Assembly (NCBI RefSeq): GCF_004379255.2
Contig: NC_056048.1
Location: forward strand, 16,664,866-16,728,865
Reading direction: 5' to 3'
DNA length: 64,000 nucleotides
From: Salvia splendens
Lineage: Eukaryota; Streptophyta; Magnoliopsida; Lamiales; Lamiaceae
Positions 1 to 10,662 of this stretch are shown here, piece by piece. A program made the translations under genes and the position numbers. Under the pieces are notes generated by a model that was not told where the DNA came from, made no database searches, and worked only from the letters and a program-made list of their open reading frames with translations. Position 1 is the stretch's first letter, and every line of letters starts with the position of its first letter.

Positions 1-159
1 CGTGTAGGTATCTTTTTGGCCTCGTAACAATTGGGTTTCAAATTGGGCTAGGAAAGAATAATTGTTTGGCCCCAAAAGAGAAATACTTCTCTGGATAAAA
101 GAAACAAGGTCTAAAAATTTTCAAGTGCACAAACGACGGTCCTTTCAAGAACACAATAA

Positions 160-924
160 AAAGGTAGAAAAAGTCGTGGTGTTACAAACCAGCATATTGA
201 CAGACTGTGGCATCGCGTCGCTGATGCCTACCTCACACACAAACCAGCTGGGGCGAAGTGTCGCGTTCCCGAACAATGCCGGAAACAGTGGGAGCGGTTG
301 AGGCCTAAGCTTAGTCGATTTGCCGGCCTCTACCAAAACAATCTCCGCCAGGCAACCATCGGTATGTCCGAGGAGGATGTGAAGAACCGTGCCCTGGCGC
401 AGTACCCCGACAGATCTTTGAACTTCAAATATTTCAACCAGTGGGAGTCCTATCTCGTGGTGAAGGATTCCCAAAAGTTTTGTGGGGGTGTCGAATCGGG
501 CTGGCAGAAGCGGACGAAGATCAACGCTTCCGGTGAATACAACAGCAGTGCTGGTTCGCACGAGCTCCCAGAAGCCGAGGAAGTGTCCCCGCTACCTCAA
601 TCAGACTCCCGCCGGCGTCGTCGCCTGATTGGGCAAAAGGCTGCGCAGCGGAAGGCTAGGGGAAGCAGCAGCGGGTCGTTCGAGGTCCAATCGGAGGCCC
701 CTGCTCCCCCAGAAGAGTACGACTGTCTCGCCCGCGCGCAGATAACAACTAGCTTGGTCCGGACCATGCATAGGTGGCATAGCACGACAGATCCTGTGTA
801 CAAAAGGATGTTTAAAGATGTCATTGATGGATGTCGGCGCGATTTGGGGATGCCACCCATTGGAGATGATGGCGCCGAGATTAGCGGCGGGGACGACGGG
901 GGCGGCACGGACGACGAGGAGTGA
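160..924 (+). pseudogene. Harbinger ORF1 (Myb/SANT-like DNA-binding accessory protein), truncated
   Basis: The open frame runs from a stop at 157-159 to a stop at 922-924. It reads through a trihelix/SANT-like block (WHRVADAY, then QCRKQWERL and KLSRFAGLY), followed by a middle NQWESYLVVKD-like motif, a basic linker (SRRRRR, QKAAQRKARG), an MHRWHS segment and an acidic C-terminus (GGTDDEE). This layout fits the accessory ORF1 protein of plant PIF/Harbinger elements (annotated in hosts as Myb-like or NAM-associated). The family is known to help the transposase bind and enter the nucleus. No in-frame ATG precedes the SANT block; the first is at 364. The 5' part is therefore missing or was spliced on. 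Its last 128 codons are repeated at 1894-2277. Confidence 0.6.
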
Positions 925-1044
925 GCCGAGTCAAAAATTTTATTATGTAATTTTTTCTTTTTTATTATGTAATTTTTTTTCTTATTTTTATGTAATTTTT
1001 TTTAATGAAGCATTTGCAATTTTCCCGTATTCCGTGTCAAAATT
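541..1044 (+). repeat. Direct duplication, copy 1 (504 bp)
   Basis: Positions 541-1044 recur at 1894-2397 with a constant offset of 1353 and about ten substitutions by eye, so roughly 98% identity. The copy covers the ORF1 C-terminus, its stop and the T-rich 3' region. It ends exactly where the hAT-like element starts. Confidence 0.9.
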
Positions 1045-1275
1045 ACCGTGCCATACCGCATACCGTACCGGAAATTACGGTATGACAAAATTTCATACCG
1101 ATACCGTACCGAATTTCCGGTATACCGGAAGTCCGGTATACCAGAAATTCGGTATGATAATTTTTGATACCGTTACCATACCGTAATAACGGTATGCGGT
1201 ATGGTAACGGTATACCGTAGATTAGAAAATTCTATTTTTTAAACTTTTTTTAAATATAATATATATATATATATG

Positions 1276-1323
<48 letters not shown>

Positions 1324-1893
1324 CATATTTATGAAAAAACATTTAAAATAATTATAATGATTAGAAGTTTCAAAATATCTTTATATTTTTTTTCGTATTG
1401 TTATTTAGCAATTCGCATATTGCATGAAACAAAGCACTAGTCAGATAAATGTAAAATGAATCCTATGTATTTTTGTAATATTTCAAGAGTAGATGTGAAG
1501 AAGTTTAAGGAAAAACTAATCAAAATTAAAAGTATTATAAGTTCCAAATTCAAATATAATAAATACTACTACATAATCTATTTGGAAATAGACATCTGTA
1601 CAATATGTTTCATGTCCGTCATTTTTTCATTTGCTAATTCAAAACCCACCATAAACCCCACAGAGCTAATTCCATTAACATATTTAATATTAATATATAT
1701 ATAAATGTATCGGTATACCGAATCCACGGTATACCGCGGTATAGAAAAATTGATACCGTTACCGTATCGAAACACTGCGGTACGGTATCATACCGTACCG
1801 GAAACTGCGGTATACCGAAAAATCGGTGTTTTAGGTATTTTTTCGGTACGGTAAGTCCGGTATTTCGGTATTTCGGTATAATTTCCCACCCCT
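1045..1893. mobile_element. hAT-type non-autonomous element, left tip missing
   Basis: Two blocks packed with the palindrome GGTATACCG (about 1045-1230 and 1705-1890) flank an AT-rich core. The right end, tttcccacccct, matches the terminus of the complete relative at 45244-45711. The 8 bases after the right end, aacagcag (1894-1901), would be the TSD. The same 8 bases occur at 541-548, not beside the left end. The first ~10-15 bp of the left terminus are absent. No coding capacity is apparent. Confidence 0.7.
1253..1320. repeat. (AT)n microsatellite
   Basis: Near-perfect AT dinucleotide run interrupted by a short gttata, inside the hAT-like element core. Confidence 0.9.
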
Positions 1894-2397
1894 AACAGCA
1901 GTGCTGGTTCGCACGAGCTCCCAGAAGCCGTGGAAGTGTCCCCGCTACCTCAATCAGACTCCCGCCGGCGTCGTCGCCCGATTGGGCAAAAGGCTGCGCA
2001 GCGGAAGGCTAGGGGAAGCAGCAGCGGGTCATTCGAGGTCCAATCGGATGCCCCTGCTCCCCCAGAAGAGTACGACCGTCTCGCCCGCGCGCAGATAACG
2101 ACTAGCTTGGTCCGGACCATGCATAGGTGGCATAGCACGACAGATCCTGTGTACAAAAGGATGTTGAAAGATGTCATTGATGGATGTCGGCACGATTTGG
2201 GGATGCCACCCATTGGAGATGATGGCGCCGAGATTAGCGGCAGGGACGACGGGGACGGCACGGACGACGAGGAGTGAGCCGAGTCAAAAATTTTATTATG
2301 TAATTTTTTCTTTTTTATTATGTAATTTTTTTTCTTATTTTTATGTAATTTTTTTTAATGAAGCATTTGCAATTTTCCCGTATTCCGTATCAAAATT
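1894..2397 (+). repeat. Direct duplication, copy 2 (504 bp)
   Basis: Second copy of 541-1044. It preserves the ORF1 frame (readable from 1930 to a stop at 2275-2277). Sequence after 2397 continues into the natural right end of the Harbinger element, so this copy, not copy 1, is joined to the original 3' flank. Confidence 0.9.
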
Positions 2398-2606
2398 ATA
2401 ATTCCGTTACGTATATTTGTGAATTTGTGATTTTTTTTTATTGCGGAAAGTTCTAGTGGGAAGGGCGATGGGAAGGGCGGATTGTGAAGAGGATGTCCTA
2501 GTGACGTGGCAGTGGGATGGGAAGTCCTAGTGACGTGGCAGGAGGTGTTTTTGGGAAGTCCTAGTGGATGTCCGAGTGGGACATCCGCCCACTGGAGATG
2601 CTCTAA

Positions 2607-4480
2607 GGCCATCCACTGCGCTGTTCCTCCACCGTCCCCCCACCGTCCCTTAAACTACTATTTGAGGGCCCCACTATACTTTATTCCTTCATCCCTTAAC
2701 TAAGGGACGGAAACTGTAACCCTCCGTCCCTTAATCGTCCCTTAAATTACTATTCATTTAATTTAATTTTTTATTTTTTTTTTCTAGCCCAATTCAATTA
2801 AAACAAACACACTTTATTAAAAAACACACCTTATTAAAAAACACACAACATAAAAAAACACACAACATAATTTAAAATACAAATTTAAAGAAAATAAAAA
2901 AACTACTCCGCCGGCTAATCATCCTCCGGAGGCGGTCGAGGTTGAGGGGGAGTCGGAAGGCCAAGTTGTGCTGCCATATGCACAATTCCGTTCCACCAGG
3001 CCGCGAATTGGGCGTGCGAGAAGCGGGAAGTGTCCGCCATTGTGGCGGTCATGTACGCCACCATAAGTGTGTCCGAGCCTCCCCGCGAGCCCGATCCCGA
3101 GGCCGCCTGGCTTGATTCGCTTCGGCCCTTCCTCGCTCTAGCCGCTTTTGCCGCCTTCGTCCCTTGCGGCCGACGGCGCCCACGGCTGGATCCTCCAACA
3201 TCGCCGACCATACCCGCAAACTCCTACGATTCAGCCTCATGTGGGCTGATGCCCTCAGCGGTGTCACCACCAGACGAGTATTGGCCACTCGCCGTATGCT
3301 TCGTGCGCTTCGAGTTTGAGCCCGAGCTGGAGCGGAAACCGCCGGCCCACCGTTCCTCGTCCCTCACGGCCAGCCAAACATCAACAAATCTGAATTGTTG
3401 ACGGGTGTCCTGGTAGTAAGCGCGCAAAGCGGACGCCAAAATGTCGGTTGCCGTGGCGCCGCTTCCGTACACCTCCACCGCCTCGGTCGACTCGGTCAAA
3501 GTGAGAGCGGAGCATTTTATATTTTCGCTTGCGGGAGCCTTTCGGCTTTATCTGGTGGTAGACCTCGCAGACCTTTTCCCAGAAACACTTCCGGGGTTGT
3601 TGATTCCCGACGATGGGATCGTACGAGACGGTGATCCAGGCGCTGTACACCGCCAGCGTTTCGTGGTTGCTGTACGGATGTCGGCCTAGATCCTCTTCCA
3701 CTTCTTCATCCTCCTCCTCCTCGTCCTCGCCCGACTGGGGTTGTACACCGCCTCGTCCACCTCCACCGCCTCGCCCACCTCCACCGCCTCGGCCTACTCC
3801 CGGCGTTGGATCAACGGAAAAATCCTCCCGGATCTAGGATAATCCCTGCGAATACCGCGGGGCGGAGGGACGGGCATATGCATCAACGTCAAAGTTGGGT
3901 AGTTGGTACCTCCCGGCGTCGCCGAACCCTGGGTCCCCGGCGTCGACGCACTAGAACCGCCCAGTGTGTTGATCATGGTCTCCCAATCGCCGAAGGCGTT
4001 GAGATCCCCCCCGCCGGAGCCGGAGCTGCCGTAGTTGCCTTCGCCGGACATCTTGTGATGAGAGGAAATTGAGATGATAGAAGAATAGATGTGTAGTTGT
4101 GTATGAAATGAGGATGAGTGTAGGAGTATTTATAGAGTAAAAAAATTAATTTAAAAATAAAAAAATAAAAAAACGGTATTATTACCATTAGAATTTTTTT
4201 TAATTTTATTTTTTAATTTTTTTTTAAAATTCAAATTTTTTTTAAAAAATTTTTTTATTGCGTTAGCACGTGACGACGCCCACTCGCGGGCCGGCGAGTG
4301 GGCGTCACGCACGATGCCGGGTCGCGCCACGTCGCATAGGCGCGTGGCGAGACGGCCGTCGCGTGTCTCGTCAACACGGGACGCGGGACGGGACGGGACG
4401 GATGCTGCAACGCGGCGCGCGACAGACCCGTCTCTCCGGGACGGGTCGCGGGACGCCGGCGCACCGCGTAGTGGATGCTC
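2607..4480 (-). mobile_element. PIF/Harbinger-like element H2, complete ends
   Basis: The left end ggccatccact and the right end agtggatgctc are imperfect inverted termini. TAA stands on both sides (2604-2606 and 4481-4483), the standard 3-bp TSD. Length is 1874 bp. It carries a frameshifted ORF1 on the minus strand and no transposase. The left flank is the terminus of H1, so one TAA separates two Harbinger elements. The GC-rich right arm (4260-4480) is homologous, inverted, to the left arm of H4 (8358-8580). Confidence 0.8.
2915..4051 (-). pseudogene. Harbinger ORF1 (Myb-like) pseudogene
   Basis: Starting at 4051 the minus strand encodes a Ser/Gly/Thr-rich N-terminus, then in other frames a trihelix/SANT-like block (AWITVSYDPIVGNQQ, FWEKVCEVYHQIKP), a WLAVRDEERWAGGF segment near 3330, a basic linker (GRRRPQGTKAAKAARARKGR) and an acidic end (PPPEDD). 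The order matches the ORF1 remnant of H1. At least two frame changes separate the blocks (about 3800 and 3400), so no full protein can be made. Identification is by family layout, not by a database search. Confidence 0.6.
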
Positions 4481-4483
4481 TAA

Positions 4484-5147
4484 ATCCTATACTTCGTGTG
4501 AATAAGGGAAATTATTTTAGAAACTCCGTGTCTCCATACCCAAAAATTTTATGTATCAACTTAGTTGGAACAGAGAGCATAATATTTAAGAATAAATATT
4601 TACTGAGTTAAATAGAGAAAATTAAAATTAACAAACCCGAAAAATAAGATAAATATAAAAAACAACAAATAAAATTTGAGAATAACTAAAGCATAGCTAA
4701 TAATTATTCATATTTTCATATCAACAAAAAATTCTAGTATAAAATATAAAACAAAACATGAATTGAAATTTATAAAATTAAAATCAACAAACCAAACATC
4801 AATGCTTCTGCCCATGCAAATCCTATACTTCGTCCAAGATGTGAATAAAGCAAATTATTTTACATACTCCGTGTCTACGTGATCAAAAGTTCTGTACCAA
4901 CTTAATTAGGACAGAGAATGCAAACAACTTCAAATGCAAAATAATACTTGGACAATGAATGAGGGATTTTTCGAACGTAATTATATTCTTTTTTGATGTT
5001 CGTACATATACATCAAATTATAATATTAGTTAATAACTTTTCATATAATTGATAATGGTTAATTACGTATTCATCTAATTATAATTGTAATTAATTACTG
5101 AGTTGTCAATGGAGAATACATATGCATAAAAATATGGATTATAATTT
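4484..5147. other. AT-rich non-coding stretch with a ~100-bp direct repeat
   Basis: No coding signal seen. A block starting atcctatacttcgt at about 4486 recurs at about 4818 with moderate divergence; both include aactccgtgtct-like and caactta-like stretches. It may be an old duplicated element. Confidence 0.5.
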
Positions 5148-5150
5148 TAA

Positions 5151-5867
5151 GAGCACCCCCATCCGTGCTCTTGCCAACGAGCACGGATGTGGGCCCGGAC
5201 CCACTTTTACTCCCTGCTCTTAGGCAAGAGCACAACGCCCACATTCGTGCTCTTCAGCAAGGACATGCTCAAGGGTCCCACCATTCTATTATTCAATTTA
5301 AATAAAAATATTTCCACAATATTAAAATGCATTAAAAATAACCGGAATAATATTACAAATTATAAAAAAATTAAAAATTACATAATTAAAATCCTAAAAA
5401 TTAAAATTTTCATAATTAAAGTCTTAAAAATTAAAAATTACATAATTTAAATCTTAAAAATTAAAAATTACATAATTAAATTCATAAAATTGAAAAAACC
5501 CACTACTCGTGGCCGAATTTCGCCCAAATGAATGATGAATGTGTGTATTTATAGATGATTTTGGGATTAAATTTTTTTAAGAATAATTTAAAAAAATTTC
5601 AAAAAAATGGTAATAAAATCTGTATATTTTTGGGACTTCGATTTTTTTTTTTTAATTTTTGGTATTATTTTTGATTTTTTTTTAAAAAAAGAAAAAGAAA
5701 ATGTCAACGGCCGATAGAAACGTGCCACGTCGCCCTGCTCAGCGGCACGGACGTGCTCTATGTATCGAGCAGAGCTGTGCCAGCGGCGAGAGCGCAGCGG
5801 CGGACAGCGGGTGCCGTGCGGCTGGCACGGACGGACTGACGAGCCAAACTCACCGCTGCGGATGCTC
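5151..5867. mobile_element. PIF/Harbinger-type MITE H3
   Basis: The left end gagcaccccc and right end gcggatgctc are flanked by TAA on each side (5148-5150 and 5868-5870). Length is 717 bp. The arms are GC-rich and the centre AT-rich with repeated cataattaaa-like motifs. No coding sequence. Superfamily call rests on TSD and TIR style. Confidence 0.7.
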
Positions 5868-5870
5868 TAA

Positions 5871-6270
5871 ATATCTGTGTGTATCCCTATAATTATGTTT
5901 GGTTTTTCGTCCATAGAAAATCTAAATTATCCCTATTGAGATTATGAGATGCACTTCATTATTGCGTATAATCTTAATATATAATTATACACCCGAAGTG
6001 CAAATGAAAGAAAATCTTATGCGTAATAATTGTGAAAATTTGGAGGTACTGTTGTATTTCCTTATCCATTCTCCCTCAGCCATTATATCAATACAATTTT
6101 AAACTCTTCATTAATTATTTTCTTAACTACACTACACAAAATTCAAATCCTTTTCACCTACCAATCCATAAAGGCAACATCTACTACACCTACACAAAAT
6201 CAATTACTCGTGCAAATCTTCTCTCAAATCTCAAACCAATTCCATCTTTCAAACATTCTCTTTGTTAACA
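5871..6270 (+). other. Upstream region of the B3 pseudogene
   Basis: AT-rich sequence without an open frame of note. It would hold the promoter and leader of the B3 pseudogene. An attatatcaat run at about 6081 could act as a TATA box, but this is weak. Confidence 0.3.
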
Positions 6271-7417
6271 AATGGCTAAATCAACAGACAACTCATACAT
6301 GGAGGAGGATGTGATTTCAGAATACTACTCTGGCTAAATCAACAGACAACTCATACATGGATGAGGATGTGATTCCAGAATACTACTCTTACATGGATGA
6401 GGATGATGCTCCAGAGTTCTTCACAGTATTACCCATTGAAGAACAATCAAAGGTGGCATGTATTTGTTAATCGTCAACATATGCTGAAGAATATCTTTTG
6501 AGAAAGATTATCAATTGTATTGAAATTTGTTTAGTACTTTTAGTTTTTATTTCAAATAAAATTCCTTGTATCATCTGGATGCACAAAAATAATTACATTC
6601 ATGTTAAATAATAAAACAGGTCTTTCCAAGAAGCTTCCAAACACAATATTCAGTTAAGCTTGGACCAATTTGCACACTTGAAGACAAATCCTACAAAAAA
6701 TTTGGGCAACAAAAGTCTAAACACTTTCAGATGGAAGAATATGCTTGGACGATGGTTGGGAGCAATTCCACAAGGATCGGAACTTGAGAGCTGGAGACTT
6801 CTTGACTTTCGATATGATTTCACCCAATCATTTCTTTGTGAAAATGTATGATGCTACGGGATGTGCTAAGGAAATCCAACAACAACCGGGTATGTAATTA
6901 CAATAAATTCAACTTTGTCAATCAAAATATTAATAATCCATGATTTAACCACTTCTTTATAGGTTCATTTGGCCAAGAAACCGACGACGCATCCTCTTCA
7001 CAACCTATTGCTTCACCTTCTTTCAACTCAACCATGACAATATCAAACCTAAAAAGTCTTGTAAGAATTTATACTTTTACTTCATATATATATATATATA
7101 TATATTTGATAATGATTGTGTTAATTTATTATAAAATTGATAAATTAATGTAATCAACATTACAACACATACCAATCCATTTTTGGAGGACACATGTGAT
7201 AGACAAAGTTATTGAAGTGGCAATTTTGGAATTCCAAGAGAAAACATGGCAAACAATGTTGAAGAAGGCTGAAGATAGGGTGACAATCTCCACAGGATGC
7301 TCAGGTTTCTACAAAGAATGCTCTTTGTGTGAAGGAATGCAATTAAAGTTTGAGTTGATAAGCAACACCCCTACCATCAAATTCAAAGTTACTGTGGCCG
7401 AGGTAAATCATAATTAA
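6271..7417 (+). pseudogene. REM-type B3 DNA-binding protein pseudogene, two B3 domains
   Basis: An ATG at 6271 opens a frame that stops after 21 codons. A ~60-bp near-duplicate follows and continues as MDEDDAPEFFTVLPIEEQSK, the usual lead-in to a REM B3 domain. An exon at about 6620-6890 gives VKLGPICTLED, then after a frame change WATKV-stop-TLSDG, then GWEQFHKDRNLRAGDFLTFD and FFVKMYD, the B3 W..F..N.L..GD.L.F signature. It ends at a plausible donor (gtatgt). A Ser/Thr-rich exon lies at about 6963-7062. The last exon (to 7417) encodes a second B3 fragment (RVTISTGCSGFYKECSL, then KFELIS and KFKVTVAE). The early stop, the internal TAA and the frame change argue that it is dead. REM proteins are nuclear and bind DNA. 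Confidence 0.7.
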
Positions 7418-8354
7418 TCCATAATTTATATTTTAACTCTATACACAATATTTATTTGATTGATAAATAAAAAAACAATCTTGCACGATATCTTATGCAG
7501 TAATGACAACTGACGACATGGAATGGTTTGAAAAATACCCTAACCATGTAAGTTAATTTGAAAAATTCAAGTTTGAGAAACAAACAATATATATTTAATC
7601 GACTGTTTTTTAGTACTCTATTAGTAGTAGGCAATATTTTGCATATACTCATGAATTAGTATCTATTTTGTCGTATATTATATTGAGACTTTGATACTAT
7701 ATTAAAAATTGGCAAGTATTATCAGTTAAGTAATACAGAATATGTCAAATATATTAATATAACATTATAACTTTATTAATGATAATATAATAACCATTTT
7801 GTATGTACTCAGATTTTACTATATTAATAATTAAAGCATAAGAAATTAACAACTTTAAGAATCTTTGCAAGAGTCAAATAAAACGATATTATATATAATG
7901 CAATTATATTTATAGATAACATATTATTTATTAAAAATATAATGTCTAACATCAATATATCATGGAATCTGTTCAAAATTTGTTATACAAATAAACATAC
8001 TAAATGAATTACCAAGTCAAAACCTCCTTAAAAAACAACAATAATTCAGCACATCTACAAAATCCAAAAGCATACAACTAAACATATAATCATAGTTATT
8101 AATTAGTTAAGCACTAATGCCCCCTGGGCACAAACATCTTATAATTATGACAAATAAAAAATTACACAAAAAAGTAAAATAGCGTATCATGGAAGTTTCA
8201 AAATCTCATGGTTCAATAGCAACCTTGAAAGTGATGTATGCATCTAGTAAGAGCATGAAAGTAAGAGCATGAAAAAAAAAAGGTAAGTATGCTCCCAATT
8301 TCCAAACCATTTTCATCAAAGAAAATCCTCCACTCGGTATGCAAAATTATTGCA
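7418..8354. other. AT-rich non-coding stretch
   Basis: I see no gene, terminal repeat or structured element. Short AT runs only. Confidence 0.5.
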
Positions 8355-8683
8355 TTAGACCATCCACAACGCGTCCCGCGCCGGGCTCGCGTCTCGTCTC
8401 GGAGAGACGGGTCCCCCCGGGACGTATTGCAGCGTACATCCCGTCCCTAGCCCGCGCCCGTCTCGGCGAGACACAGGACGAGATGTCCTGCCACGCGCCA
8501 GGGACACGTGGCTCGTCCCCATGCGTGCGTGACGCCCACTCGCTGGCCCGCGAGTGGGCGTCGTCACGCTGACGCAATAATTCAAATTTTTTTATAAAAA
8601 TCAAATTTAAAAAAAAAATACTTTTTATTTATAAAAATTATTTTTATATTTAAAAACAATTTTTACAAATAAATGAATACAAG

Positions 8684-8726
8684 AAATTCGTGATAGCCCA
8701 TATATATTTGATGGGCTTGCGAATTT
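8684..8726 (-). other. Stem-loop at the predicted start of minus-strand transcription
   Basis: On the minus strand AAATTCG (8726-8720) pairs with CGAATTT (8690-8684), and AGCCCAT pairs with ATGGGCT further in. This gives about 14 paired bases, a small asymmetric internal loop and a 9-nt apical loop. It begins about 33 nt downstream of the TATA of the leftmost module (8752-8759). That an RNA is made from it is inference. Confidence 0.4.
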
Positions 8727-8738
8727 ATGAAACTCATT

Positions 8739-9490
8739 TTTGGTTGTCTCTCTTTTATAGAGACATCCTTGAATGTTTTATGTTCCACTTTCGATGTGGG
8801 ACAAACTCATTCTTGGTTGTCTCTCTTGTATAGAGACATCCTTGAATGTTTTATGTTCCACTTTCGATGTGGGACAAACTCATTTTGGTTGTCTCTCTTT
8901 TATAGAGACATCCTTGAATGTTTTATGTTCCACTTTCGATGTGGGACAAACTCATTCTTGGTTGTCTCTCTTTTATAGAGACATCCTTGAATGTTTTATG
9001 TTCCACTTTCGATGTGGGACAAACTCATTCTTGGTTGTCTCTCTTTTATAGAGACATCCTTGAATGTTTTATGTTCCACTTTCGATGTGGGACAAACTCA
9101 TTCTTGGTTGTCTCTCTTTTATAGAGACATCCTTGAATGTTTTATGTTCCATTTTCGATGTGGGACAAACTCATTCTTGGTTGAAAGTGAGAGAAACTCA
9201 TTCTTGGTTGTCTTTCTTTTATAGAGACATCCTTGAATGTTTTATGTTCCACTTTCGATGTGGGACAAACTCATTCTTGGTTGAAAGTGAGAGAAACTCA
9301 TTCTTGGTTGTCTCTCTTTTATAGAGACATCCTTGAATGTTTTATGTTCCACTTTCGATGTGGGACAAACTCATTCTTGGTTGATAGTGGGACAAACTCA
9401 TTCTTGGTTTCTCTCTTTTATAGAGACATCCTTGAATGTTTATGTTCCACTTTCGATGTGGGACTAACTCATTTTTGGTTGTCTCTATAA
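8739..9490 (-). promoter_or_regulatory. Nine tandem USE+TATA modules (snRNA-promoter-like array)
   Basis: The unit is 73 bp in the left six copies and about 99-100 bp in the right three, which gain an extra gaaagtgagagaaactcat-like insert. Copies of gagacatcctt start at 8760, 8833, 8905, 8978, 9051, 9124, 9224, 9324 and 9423. On the minus strand each unit holds GTCCCACATCG, which fits the plant snRNA upstream sequence element RTCCCACATCG. After 32 bp comes TATAAAAG. That spacing, about four helical turns between centres, is the one known for Pol II-type plant U-snRNA promoters; Pol III types are about 10 bp shorter. No U-snRNA sequence is recognised downstream. Motifs are seen; activity is inferred. 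Confidence 0.7.
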
Positions 9491-9814
9491 AATTGTATTT
9501 TAAATTATGTCATTTTTATTTTTTTAGGATTTTAAGTTGTTTTTTTATGTTGTGATGTTATTTTATTTTTAATGAAGTTTGTTTTTTAATTGAATTTGTT
9601 GGAAAAAAAAATAAAAAAATGAAATTGAATGAATAGTAATTAAGGGACGATATAGAGACGGTTAAGGGACGGAGCGTTGCAGGTTCCGTCCCTTAGTTAA
9701 GGGATGGAGGAAAAAAGGACAGTGGGACCCTCAAATAGTGCTCAAATAGTAGTTAAGAGACGGTTTAAGAGACGGTATAGAGACAGCGTTGTGGATGGCA
9801 ACAATCATATTTGT

Positions 9815-10662
9815 ATATACTGTCGGTACATGTTATTACCATTTATTCCTTATGATCATATAAATATTGAAAGGGCGCTCCAGAATACGTTATTTGGTTG
9901 TATTTATGGTTGGCAACAATCATATTTCAATTTCATCTATAAAATACGTCACCTCTCTTCAGTTGGTCGAACCACTTTGTCTATGCACGTTATCAACGTT
10001 CTATCTTTTCCTTGGTAGCAAGTACAGATGATCTTCCGGGCAATACGTTAGGTTTGAGAAAACCTAAATTTAGGGTCCGCCGAATTATACATTGTGTGAT
10101 TTTATTTTCCTTTGTCTGGTACGGTTTTCTAGAGGTCGAAGGTGAACTCTAATTGTCAACCTGATGGTAACTTGGGTAAAGTGTTGAGAAATAGGCCTGG
10201 ACATTCACATGGTATTTAAATTTTCGATATTTCTTTCTTCTTTCGACTTATCAATTTGGTTATACGAGGTAAAGAAAACATCACTAGCGTGGTGCTTGCA
10301 TGCGTATTCATGGTAATCTCGTAGGATCTTATTTTCTATCATAAGGCTAGGAAAGCAATTTGTCATTCCTCGGATTGTGAAGTGATTTTCAGTCATCTAA
10401 TCCATTCGTAACATGATGTCCATAATTCTATGTCATGAGTTAAGACTTTACGTTCTTTCCCTAACGTGATTCTTAAGATTTTGGCGGGTGTAAGAGGTTT
10501 TTACGATTCATCCTACTGATGGAGCTACTCTTATTTTCGACTCAAAGTATCCTATTGTGAGTCCTAAGTTATTTGCAAATCCTTCGAGTCTCTTTTCAGG
10601 CTGCCTTTGCCTTCGTGCGTACGTCCCTGTTTGTGACATGACTCTTTATCGATGTCATCAAC
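9815..10662 (-). repeat. 848-bp segment, inverted copy of 30924-31772
   Basis: The plus strand here matches the minus strand of 30924-31772 almost base for base. That second copy lies in the interior of the large LTR element (27428-32603), so this is a detached fragment of that interior in reverse orientation. It has no recognisable domain. Its left edge directly follows H4 and its right edge is at gtcatcaac. Confidence 0.85.

Larger units (their letters stand above)
1..2603 (+). mobile_element. PIF/Harbinger-like element H1, right part
   Basis: The right terminus is gagatgctc at 2595-2603 followed by TAA (2604-2606), the usual 3-bp TSD of this superfamily. The left end lies outside the window. 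The element carries a Myb-like ORF1 remnant (160-924). A 504-bp part of it is duplicated around a hAT-like insertion (1045-1893). No transposase ORF is visible. Assignment rests on the TIR style, the TAA and the ORF1 type. Confidence 0.6.
8358..9799. mobile_element. PIF/Harbinger-like element H4 carrying a tandem array
   Basis: The left end gaccatccac (preceded by tta, 8355-8357) and right end gtggatggc are inverted termini of the H2 type. The left arm (8358-8580) matches the right arm of H2 and the right arm (about 9500-9799) matches the left arm of H2, so H2 and H4 are the same kind of element in opposite orientation. No matching TSD is visible at the right end. In place of ORF1, H4 contains the nine-copy array at 8739-9490. 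Confidence 0.65.

Noticed and set aside
145..561. Minus-strand 138-aa ORF
   Set aside because: Shadow of the Harbinger ORF1 frame on the opposite strand.
1456..1704. 82-aa ORF in the hAT-like core
   Set aside because: AT-rich, low complexity, no conserved motif; chance frame in a MITE core.
4255..4611. Arg/Pro-rich ORFs on both strands
   Set aside because: Produced by the GC-rich Harbinger arm, which is open in several frames; the same happens at 8339-8604.
8739..9490. CRISPR-like array
   Set aside because: Repeats are directly adjacent with no unique spacers, the unit is 73-100 bp, and the setting is plant transposon DNA.
8727..9490. Repetitive protein (FHFRCGTNSFLV-type frames) from the tandem array
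   Set aside because: Open frames in several phases simply follow the repeat; they lack a stable start and match no family.
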